DNA of 64,000 bases from Novosphingobium endophyticum. GTDB lineage: Bacteria; Pseudomonadota; Alphaproteobacteria; Sphingomonadales; Sphingomonadaceae. This document shows positions 57,226 to 64,000 of the stretch, piece after piece. The DNA lies in the NCBI RefSeq assembly GCF_014640675.1, contig NZ_BMHK01000002.1:224007-288006 (forward strand), read 5' to 3'. The notes under the pieces were generated by a model that did not search any database, was not told the origin of the DNA, and saw nothing but the letters and a program-made list of their open reading frames with translations. Both the position numbers and the translations under genes were made by a program. The number at the start of each line of letters is the position of its first letter. Positions within the stretch are counted from its first letter, which is position 1.

Positions 57226-58422
57226 ATGAACTACGACACCAAAATTGAACCTGTTGCCAACGAGGGTGTTGCCGAAATCGAAAGTCCGCTTCCCGGCGAC
57301 GCGGAGCAGGACCGCGCCCGGCTACGCCGCGTCCTGGTCTGGGGCGCGATCGCGCTCGTCCTGCTTCTCGGCATCTGGTTCCTCACCCACGGGAAAGGCG
57401 GCAACGAATTTGCCGACGACAGCGTCCAGACGCCGGCGGTGACAGTCATCGTGCCCGGCAAGTCCACGATACAGGGCGAGATCAACGCCACCGGCACACT
57501 GGCGGCGCGGCGCGAGATGCCGGTTGGCTCGGTCGGCGAAGGCGGCGAGGTCCGTTCGGTGCTGGTCGAACCCGGCGACTGGGTCGAACGGGGGCAGGTC
57601 CTGGCGCTGGTCGACCGCTCGGTACAAAGTCAGCAGATCGCCAGCCAGGCCGCGCAAGTTGACGTCGCCCGCGCCGATGCGCAGCTTGCGCAGTCCAACC
57701 TCGACCGGGCGCTGCAGCTTGTCGATCGCGGTTTTATCTCGAAGGCCGACGTCGATCGGCTGACGGCCGAACGCAACGCCGCGAACGCGCGGGTGCGGGT
57801 GGCGCAGGCCACGCTCGCCCAGCTCAAGGCCCAGACCGCGCGACTCAACATCGTCGCCCCGGAAGCGGGCCTCGTGCTCGAACGCAATGTCGAACCCGGC
57901 CAGGTGGTCGGCGGCGGCAGCGGCGTGCTGTTCCGCCTGGCCAAGGGCGGCGAAATGGAGCTGCTTGCCGACCTCAGCGAAGACGATCTGGCGAAGCTGC
58001 ATGTCGGCGTGACGGCGCAAGTGAGGCCTGTTGGCGCGGAAAAGACCTTTACCGGTCAGGTCTGGCAGATTTCTCCGGTCATCGATCCGGAGAACCGCCA
58101 GGGCACCGCGCGCATCGCGCTTGATTATGCCAGGGAACTGCGGCCCGGCGGTTTTGCCAAGGCGACGATCGCCAGTGGCGCGGTGGTGGCGCCGATGCTT
58201 CCGGAATCGGCGATCCAGAACGACGAGAGGGGCGCCTTCGTCTATGTCGTCGGCGGCGACAACGTGGCGCATCGCAGGAACGTGACCACCGGCACGGTGA
58301 CGGCGGACGGCATCACCATAAAGACCGGCCTGAACGGGACGGAGAAGATCGTGGTGCGCGCCGGCGGGTTCCTCAACGACGGGGACAAGGTCCAGCCTCA
58401 ACTCGTCGCCCAAGCGAACTGA
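57226..58422 (+). CDS. RND efflux periplasmic adaptor (HlyD/MFP family)
   Basis: A 398-residue membrane fusion protein that links the inner-membrane pump to an outer-membrane channel. One N-terminal anchor helix (about 38-55, VLVWGAIALVLLLGIWF), a first biotinyl-lipoyl half (VEPGDWVERGQVLALVDRSV), a coiled-coil hairpin (about 130-190), second lipoyl half (IVAPEAGLVLERNVEPGQVV) and beta-barrel. No lipobox. ATG 57226 fits the anchor; an upstream ATG-like start at 57202 is weaker. The permease gene follows 15 bases downstream. No outer-membrane factor gene is in this window. Confidence 0.92.
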   Translation: MNYDTKIEPVANEGVAEIESPLPGDAEQDRARLRRVLVWGAIALVLLLGIWFLTHGKGGNEFADDSVQTPAVTVIVPGKSTIQGEINATGTLAARREMPVGSVGEGGEVRSVLVEPGDWVERGQVLALVDRSVQSQQIASQAAQVDVARADAQLAQSNLDRALQLVDRGFISKADVDRLTAERNAANARVRVAQATLAQLKAQTARLNIVAPEAGLVLERNVEPGQVVGGGSGVLFRLAKGGEMELLADLSEDDLAKLHVGVTAQVRPVGAEKTFTGQVWQISPVIDPENRQGTARIALDYARELRPGGFAKATIASGAVVAPMLPESAIQNDERGAFVYVVGGDNVAHRRNVTTGTVTADGITIKTGLNGTEKIVVRAGGFLNDGDKVQPQLVAQAN

Positions 58423-58437
58423 CGGGGGCGCGGACAA

Positions 58438-61400
58438 ATGAGCCTGCGCAACATCTCGGCCTGGTCGATCCGCAATCCGATCATTCCGATCGTCTTCTTC
58501 ATCGGCGTGATGATCGCCGGCATGGTCTCGTTCGCGCGCATGGACGTGAACAACATGCCGGACGTCGAATTTCCCGGCGTGATAGTGAGGGTGTCGCAAC
58601 CCGGCGCGGCCCCCACCGAAATCGAAACCCAGATCACGCAGAAGATCGAAGGCGCGGGCCGCTCCATCAGCGGCGTGGAGGAAATCCAGTCCACGGCATC
58701 CGAGGGCAGTTCCGTGACCTTCGTGCGTTTCGCCATCGGCACCGACGCCGATGTCGCGACGAACCAGGTCAAGAACGCCGTCGACCAGATCCGTTCCGAC
58801 CTTCCCGACGGAATCCTCGAACCGCAGGTCACCAAGGTCGAGGCCGGCGGCGACGGAGCACTCGCCTATTTCGCGGTGAGCGCGGAAGACATGACGATGG
58901 AGCAGCTCAGCTGGTTCATCGACGACACCATTTCCAAGCGCCTGCTGTCGATCGAGGGTCTTGCCTCGGTCAGCCGCAACGGCGGCGTCGACCGCGAAAT
59001 CCGCGTCGTCATCGACCCTTACCGCATGGCCTCGCTGGGGGTGACCGCCCGCGACATCAACAACGTGCTGCGCCAGGTGAACGTCGATGCCGCCGGCGGC
59101 CAGACCGAGATCGCGGGCTCGCGCCAATCGGTCCGCGTGCTCGGCAATGCCGATACCGCCTTCGACCTGTCCCAGACCCGGATCAACCTGGGCGGAGGCC
59201 GCTCGGTCAAGCTGTCGGACATCGCCACCGTCTATGACGGCTATTCCGAGCAGTCTCGCATCGCGAAGCTTCACGACCGCGAGGTCGTGACCTTCGGCTT
59301 CGACCGCGCGCTGGGCGCCTCGGAAGTGACCGTCTACGACGAGGCGATCAAGGCGCTGGGAGAGATCAAGAAGGACAATCCCAACGTCCACATCACCGAG
59401 CTGTTCTCGATGGTGGACTACACCAAGGAGCAGTACACCAGCTCGATGGAAACGCTGGTCGAGGGCGCCGTTCTTGCCATCGTCGTCGTCTATCTGTTCC
59501 TGCGTGACTGGCGCGCGACTTTCATCGCGGCAATCGCGATCCCGCTTTCGGCCATTCCCACCTTCTGGTTCATGGACATGCTGGGCTTCACGCTCAACTT
59601 CCTCTCGCTGCTGGCGCTCAGCCTGGTGGCGGGCGTGCTGGTGGACGACGCCATCGTCGAGATAGAGAACATCGTGCGCCACATGCGCATGGGCAAGACC
59701 GCCTACCAGGCTTCCATCGACGCCGCCGACGAGATCGGCCTGGCCGTCGTGGCGACGACCTTCTCGATCGTCGCGGTATTCCTGCCAGTCGGCCTGATGC
59801 CCGGGATTCCCGGTCAGTTCTTCAAGGCCTTCGGCCTTACCGTGGTTGCCGCCGTGCTGATGAGCCTTGCCGTCGCGCGCCTGATCACGCCGATGGTCGC
59901 GGCCTATTTCCTCAAGGCGCACGGCCACGCCGCGCATGGCGAAGGCAAGGCCATGGACATTTACATGAAGGTCCTGGCCTGGACGCTGGACAGCTCCGAA
60001 TCGCTGCGTCGCAAGGCGCTTCTGAAGCCGGTTGCGGCCCGGTTCTGGTACTACCCCGTGGGCATCCTGCTCCTGACCGCGATCCTCGCCATCGGCTGCG
60101 GAGCCGCGTACGGCGTCTACTATGTGCTGCACCCGGTGCTGACGCTGGCGGGCCTGGACCGGGGCGCTCTGGTAATCGCCGCCATCATCGCCCCCATCGG
60201 CGTGCCCGTCGCCGGCTGGCTCATCGGCAAGCTGTTCCGCTTCCTGGCCGCGTTCTTCGGCCATTTCGGCCGCTGGTATCGGTATTTCTCGGATCGCATT
60301 CTCGCGCGCATGCACGACCACCGCTTCTTTGCCTTCAGCGGCGGCGTCTACGCCCTGGTCGTCACCTTCGCACTGCTGGCCGGCGCGGAGCAGCAGTTCC
60401 AGCCCAACGAGAACAATGACACCAGCCAGGTCAACATCGAGATGGTTCCGGGCACGACCATCGAACAGACCGCTGCCGTCGCCGGCCGCGTGACCGATCT
60501 CATCGAACAACAGCCCGAAGTCCGGCACGTGCTCGAAGCCTCTCGCGAGGCCAATGCGACACTCTACGTCTCGCTGAAGCCGGCGAGCGAACGCGACACG
60601 ACCAGCGTCGAATTCGAACGGCGGATGACGCCGCAGCTCCAGACGATCGCCGACGCCCGCGTCTCCTTCGCCAGCCAGGCGGGAGGCTTCGGCACCGGCC
60701 GCGACATCTCGATCATGCTTTCCGGCAGCGATCCCGACCTGCTCAATGCGACAGCCCAGAAGCTCGTCGAACAGATGCGCGGCATCAACGGCGTGGTCGC
60801 TCCTCGCATCGCCGCCGACCTGAAGCGGCCCGAACTGGTCATCGTTCCCCGCCTCGATCTCGCCGCGCAACTGGGCGTCACCACCACCGCGCTGAGCCAG
60901 ACCATCCGCATCGCCACGCTCGGCGAAATTGACCAGAATGCGGCGAAGTTCTCGCTGACGGACCGGCAGATCCCGATTCGGGTCATCATGCCGCGGGCGT
61001 CGCGCCGCGACCTCGCGACCATCGAAAACCTGCCGGTGCCGACCGCCAGCGGCGGTTCGGTGCCGCTCAGCCGCGTGGCCGAAATCCGCTTCGGCGCCGG
61101 GCCGACGCAGATCCAGCGCTACAACCAGTCCCGCCGCGTGTTCGTGGGTGCAGACCTTGGCGCGGGCCAGGTGAAGGGGCCGGTCATGCAGCAGATCCAG
61201 GCCCTGCCGATCATGCAGGACCTGCCATCGGGCGTGTCGAACGCGCCGGTGGGCGAGGATCAGTGGCAGGCCGAGATGATCAACAGCTTCGTCATCGCGG
61301 TCATCAGCGGTATCTTCCTGGTCTTCGCGGTGCTGGTGCTGCTCTACAAGCGTTTCGTCTCGCCGCTGGTGAACATGGCCTCGCTGCTGCTGGCGCCGCT

Positions 61401-61878
61401 GGGCGGGATGATCGCGCTCACCGTCGCCGGCCAGCCGGTCTCGATGCCCGTCTACATCGGCATCCTCATGCTGCTGGGCATCGTCGCCAAGAACTCGATC
61501 CTGCTCATCGACTTTGCCCTCGAGGAGATGGCGAGCGGCGTCGACAAGCTCCACGCGATCATGGATGCCGGCCACAAGCGCGCGCAGCCGATCGTCATGA
61601 CCACCGTGGCGATGACCGCCGGCATGGTGCCCACCACGATCTCGCTTTCGGGCGATTCCGCGTTCCGCGCGCCCATGGGCATAACCGTGATCGGGGGGCT
61701 TCTGCTTTCGACATTGCTGACGCTCATCATCGTCCCGGCGGCCTTCAGTCTTGCCGACGGCTTCGAGAAGCGCGTCGGCCCGAAGCTGCGCAAGTCGTTG
61801 CTGACCTTCGAGCCGCACCACGCTCATGAGACCGGCGCGCCGGGCAAGGGCGATGGAAATGCGGTTCCGGCCGAATAG
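58438..61878 (+). CDS. RND efflux permease (HAE1/MdtB-like)
   Basis: A 1146-residue resistance-nodulation-division pump, proton-driven and trimeric in the inner membrane. N-terminal ISAWSIRNPIIPIVFFIGVM, porter domains with GVEEIQSTASEGSSVTFVRF, the proton-relay helix SLVAGVLVDDAIVEIENIVR with the Asp pair, and the later helix GIVAKNSILLIDFALEEM with the conserved Lys-Asn. Between the sixth and seventh canonical helices there are about 100 extra residues (about 515-625) carrying two additional hydrophobic stretches. No outer-membrane partner is seen here. It forms an operon with the adaptor. Confidence 0.94.
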   Translation: MSLRNISAWSIRNPIIPIVFFIGVMIAGMVSFARMDVNNMPDVEFPGVIVRVSQPGAAPTEIETQITQKIEGAGRSISGVEEIQSTASEGSSVTFVRFAIGTDADVATNQVKNAVDQIRSDLPDGILEPQVTKVEAGGDGALAYFAVSAEDMTMEQLSWFIDDTISKRLLSIEGLASVSRNGGVDREIRVVIDPYRMASLGVTARDINNVLRQVNVDAAGGQTEIAGSRQSVRVLGNADTAFDLSQTRINLGGGRSVKLSDIATVYDGYSEQSRIAKLHDREVVTFGFDRALGASEVTVYDEAIKALGEIKKDNPNVHITELFSMVDYTKEQYTSSMETLVEGAVLAIVVVYLFLRDWRATFIAAIAIPLSAIPTFWFMDMLGFTLNFLSLLALSLVAGVLVDDAIVEIENIVRHMRMGKTAYQASIDAADEIGLAVVATTFSIVAVFLPVGLMPGIPGQFFKAFGLTVVAAVLMSLAVARLITPMVAAYFLKAHGHAAHGEGKAMDIYMKVLAWTLDSSESLRRKALLKPVAARFWYYPVGILLLTAILAIGCGAAYGVYYVLHPVLTLAGLDRGALVIAAIIAPIGVPVAGWLIGKLFRFLAAFFGHFGRWYRYFSDRILARMHDHRFFAFSGGVYALVVTFALLAGAEQQFQPNENNDTSQVNIEMVPGTTIEQTAAVAGRVTDLIEQQPEVRHVLEASREANATLYVSLKPASERDTTSVEFERRMTPQLQTIADARVSFASQAGGFGTGRDISIMLSGSDPDLLNATAQKLVEQMRGINGVVAPRIAADLKRPELVIVPRLDLAAQLGVTTTALSQTIRIATLGEIDQNAAKFSLTDRQIPIRVIMPRASRRDLATIENLPVPTASGGSVPLSRVAEIRFGAGPTQIQRYNQSRRVFVGADLGAGQVKGPVMQQIQALPIMQDLPSGVSNAPVGEDQWQAEMINSFVIAVISGIFLVFAVLVLLYKRFVSPLVNMASLLLAPLGGMIALTVAGQPVSMPVYIGILMLLGIVAKNSILLIDFALEEMASGVDKLHAIMDAGHKRAQPIVMTTVAMTAGMVPTTISLSGDSAFRAPMGITVIGGLLLSTLLTLIIVPAAFSLADGFEKRVGPKLRKSLLTFEPHHAHETGAPGKGDGNAVPAE

Positions 61879-61892
61879 GTGAGAGAGAACAA

Positions 61893-63167
61893 TTGCCGCC
61901 AGCAGGGCGCAGCACGCTAGCGATTCCGCAGGACCGGGCCCGGCGCATGCGCCTGATCGCGACCGGGCTGCTGCTGCTCATGGCGGTATCGTTCGTTGCG
62001 CTGAAGCAACTGGCGCAAGTCCGGCCCGAATGGGACCCGGCGCTCGGGTATGCCATCGCCTTCACCGAAGCCGCGATGGTCGGCGGACTGGCCGACTGGT
62101 TCGCGGTGACCGCGCTGTTCCGCCGTCCGCTGGGCCTGCCGATCCCGCACACCGCGATCATACCGGTCAACAAGGACCGCATCGCCGATTCGATGGCGAC
62201 GTTTCTGCGTGACAACTTCCTGACGCCGCAAGTCGTCGCCCGGCGCCTGCACGGCTTCAATCTGGCGGCCAGCGCGGGCGCCTTCCTTGCCGATCCGCGT
62301 CGCGACGAGCAGTCGCGACTGCGCGCGGGCACCGCGGGCCTGCTGGCGGACGTGCTCGAATCGCTCGATCCCGATCAGATGGGCGGCATGGTCAAGGCCG
62401 GCCTGCGCCGCCAGCTTGCGCGGATCGACCTCGCGCCCTTGCTCGGCCAGATGCTCGCCAATGCCATTGCCGACCAGCGCCATCTGCCGGTGCTGGAAAG
62501 CGTGCTGCGCAAGATCGGCGAGACGATCGAGGCGAACGAGCCGATGATCCGCGAGATGATCCACCAGCGCGCCAACGCGATCCTGCGCTTGACCGGCCTC
62601 GACGAGAAGCTGGCGAATGGCGTGCTCGACGGCGCCTATCGCCTTCTGGCCGAAGTGATCGTCCATCCCGGCCACCCGCTGCGCGGCAAGATCGACGATG
62701 CGCTGGCAAAGCTGTCGGAGGATCTGCGTCACGATCCGGCGATGCGCCTCAAGGTCGAGCGCGCGAAGCTCGAACTGCTGGAGAACCCGGCGCTGAGCGC
62801 GTGGATCGACTCGATGTGGGAACGCGCGCGCGAGTCGCTGCTGCACACCATGCGCAATCCGGACAAGGCGCTGGCGGGAAGCTTCGGCGATTCCATCTCG
62901 CAGCTCGGCCGGGCGCTTGGCGAGGACCCGCGCCTGCAGGTGCTCGTCAACCGCTTCGCCCGCCGCACCATGGTCGGCGTCGCGTCCCGCTACGGTTCGG
63001 AAATCGTGCGGCTGGTTTCGGAAACGGTGAAACGCTGGGACGCGCGGACCGTCTCCGACCGTATCGAAGGGGCGGTAGGCCGCGACCTCCAGTTCATTCG
63101 CGTCAACGGCACGGTGGTCGGGGGCCTTGTGGGCATGGCGATCCACACGGTAGACCGCCTCCTGTGA
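61893..63167 (+). CDS. DUF445 family membrane protein
   Basis: A 424-residue protein with two N-terminal transmembrane helices (RLIATGLLLLMAVSFVAL; GYAIAFTEAAMVGGLADWF), the characteristic VGGLADWFAVTALFRRPLGL and IPHTAIIPVNKDRIADSMAT, a long helical middle, and a last helix (NGTVVGGLVGMAIHTVDRLL). This is the YjiN/DUF445 layout; function unknown. The TTG start at 61893 has GAGAGAG upstream and is 14 bases after the pump gene. Its stop overlaps the next start. Confidence 0.9.
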   Translation: MPPAGRSTLAIPQDRARRMRLIATGLLLLMAVSFVALKQLAQVRPEWDPALGYAIAFTEAAMVGGLADWFAVTALFRRPLGLPIPHTAIIPVNKDRIADSMATFLRDNFLTPQVVARRLHGFNLAASAGAFLADPRRDEQSRLRAGTAGLLADVLESLDPDQMGGMVKAGLRRQLARIDLAPLLGQMLANAIADQRHLPVLESVLRKIGETIEANEPMIREMIHQRANAILRLTGLDEKLANGVLDGAYRLLAEVIVHPGHPLRGKIDDALAKLSEDLRHDPAMRLKVERAKLELLENPALSAWIDSMWERARESLLHTMRNPDKALAGSFGDSISQLGRALGEDPRLQVLVNRFARRTMVGVASRYGSEIVRLVSETVKRWDARTVSDRIEGAVGRDLQFIRVNGTVVGGLVGMAIHTVDRLL

Positions 63168-63700
63168 CTGCGCGCGCTTTCCTGAAAACCGACCGCTTCG
63201 ACTTGTGCAGACCCGCGCCCGGCGATCTCGATGGCCTCGTCCGTCTGCTGGAAGGCGAGGATATGACCCGTTTTCTGGGGCCATCGCGCGCCGATGCCAT
63301 CTCGCAGTACGAGCGCCTCACGCGCAATGCAGGAAGCTGGGCGCTCTACGGCTACGGAAGCTTCTACGTGCGCCGCCGGGGCGAGAGCGAGATCATCGCC
63401 AATTGCGGCGTGTTCCACTCCTGGCGCGGCTTCGGCAAGGGCATGGACGATGTGCCCGAGGCCGGCTGGATCGTGCGGCGGGACTGTTGGGGCCAGGGAG
63501 TTGCCGGAGAAGTCATGCGCGCCGTCCTCTCATGGTTCGACGAGACGCACGGCCGGCAGCGGATCGTCTGCATGATCGAGCAGGGCAACACGGCGTCTGA
63601 ACGGGTAGCGGCGGCGCTGGGGTTCGTCCGGTACGACAGCCACGCGCCGGAAGAGGATCAGGCGGCGGTGCTCGATCTGTATGAGCGCGTGCCGGGCTGA
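63164..63700 (+). CDS. GNAT family N-acetyltransferase (RimJ-like)
   Basis: A 178-residue acetyltransferase of the RimJ/RimL type (Acetyltransf_3): LKTDRFDLCRPAPGDLDGLV at the start, EAGWIVRRDCWGQGVAGEVM with the acetyl-CoA-binding R/Q-x-x-G-x-A loop, and MIEQGNTASERVAAALGFVR. The GTG at 63164 overlaps the DUF445 stop (GTGA), indicating translational coupling. The substrate is unknown. Confidence 0.88.
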   Translation: MTARAFLKTDRFDLCRPAPGDLDGLVRLLEGEDMTRFLGPSRADAISQYERLTRNAGSWALYGYGSFYVRRRGESEIIANCGVFHSWRGFGKGMDDVPEAGWIVRRDCWGQGVAGEVMRAVLSWFDETHGRQRIVCMIEQGNTASERVAAALGFVRYDSHAPEEDQAAVLDLYERVPG

Positions 63701-63800
63701 TCCGCTTCGCCGGACCGGAAGACGTTCACACTCGACCGTCCAAGCCCGATACCCTCCGGCTCGTGCGTGCGGCGCAACCAGTGGGCGAAAGTAAAGAAAA

Positions 63801-63824
63801 CCCCCGGCCATTTCTGGCCGGGGG
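63801..63824. terminator. Bidirectional terminator between GNAT and etfA
   Basis: Perfect stem CCCCCGGCCA / TGGCCGGGGG with a TTTC loop, flanked by AAAGAAAA on the left, which becomes a T-run for the leftward etfA transcript. Confidence 0.8.
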
Positions 63825-63852
63825 TATGTGATTACAATCTCTTAATGGCGGC

Positions 63853-64000
63853 TCAGAGCTTCCCGGTCAGTTCCGGCACAGCGTTGAAGAGGTCGGCGAC
63901 GAGGCCGATGTCGGCGACCTGGAAGATGGGGGCGTCCTCATCCTTGTTGATGGCGATGATGGTCTTGGAATCCTTCATGCCGGCAAGGTGCTGGATCGCG
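63853..64000 (-). CDS. etfA: Electron transfer flavoprotein alpha subunit, C-terminal end (partial)
   Basis: The minus strand is open from the window edge to TGA (complement 63853-63855). The last 49 residues read [20 protein letters not shown] and [18 protein letters not shown], then VPELTGKL, which is the very conserved FAD-binding end of EtfA. EtfA with EtfB passes electrons from acyl-CoA dehydrogenases to the ETF-ubiquinone oxidoreductase. The rest of the gene is outside the window. Confidence 0.93.
   Translation of the reverse strand, partial: AIQHLAGMKDSKTIIAINKDEDAPIFQVADIGLVADLFNAVPELTGKL

Noticed and set aside
57322..61827. 1501-codon minus-strand frame opposite the RND genes
   Set aside because: Antisense shadow; His/Arg/Asp-rich with no domain, while both plus-strand genes are well-supported RND components.

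Overview
The window is a GC-rich alphaproteobacterial chromosome segment. Gene content points to a sphingomonad (Sphingomonadaceae, for example Novosphingobium or Sphingobium): the CtrA-pathway regulator SciP, a fused-order petABC bc1 operon, a DUF3035 lipoprotein behind lspA, an alpha-type coq7, an RND pump with an enlarged middle region, and many TonB-dependent receptors. The genus is inferred from gene types and was not tested by a search.

Layout. 0-12.3 kb is mostly housekeeping: the end of a probable polysaccharide flippase, an M20 amidohydrolase, a small GNAT, a DMT exporter, an SDR-type epimerase, pepN, pgeF, the cytochrome bc1 operon petA-petB-petC, apt, and malonyl-CoA decarboxylase. 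At 12.57 kb lies tRNA-Gly(TCC), followed by the frameshifted C-terminal relic of a P4-type tyrosine integrase, so this tRNA was once an integration site. 13.1-25.6 kb is an envelope and adhesion region. A leftward group encodes a secreted protein of unknown family, a 1949-residue trimeric autotransporter adhesin, a BamE-like protein and a Skp/OmpH-like chaperone. Divergent from it is a tightly coupled three-gene signalling operon: winged-helix response regulator, periplasmic LysM-FecR protein, and CHASE2-PAS-histidine kinase. This is the best candidate for a less described system in the window.

At 25.56 kb a 111-bp MITE-like element with perfect 25-bp ends sits exactly on the kinase stop codon, followed by serine-recombinase debris. 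25.9-32.7 kb then holds two tandem cassettes of TonB-dependent receptor plus PepSY membrane protein, each preceded by a Fur-box-like AT-rich palindrome. The block ends at the 3' side of tRNA-Thr(GGT), so it is bracketed by mobile-element debris and a tRNA, as an iron-uptake island would be.

33-49 kb returns to core genes: gpmA, purE-purK, folA, ribF, ileS-lspA-DUF3035, a CNNM/CorC-type membrane protein, an OmpA lipoprotein, envC-ctpA, dsbB-coq7. Three palindromic intergenic repeats surround folA and ribF. 48.8-64 kb carries fabI-yihY-dnaJ-like (leftward), pdxH and a CDF metal transporter, a serine hydrolase-like lipoprotein that has lost its catalytic Lys and Tyr, mnmA, sciP, an RND adaptor-permease pair, a DUF445 protein, a GNAT, and the 3' end of etfA. 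Several clear intrinsic terminators separate these units.
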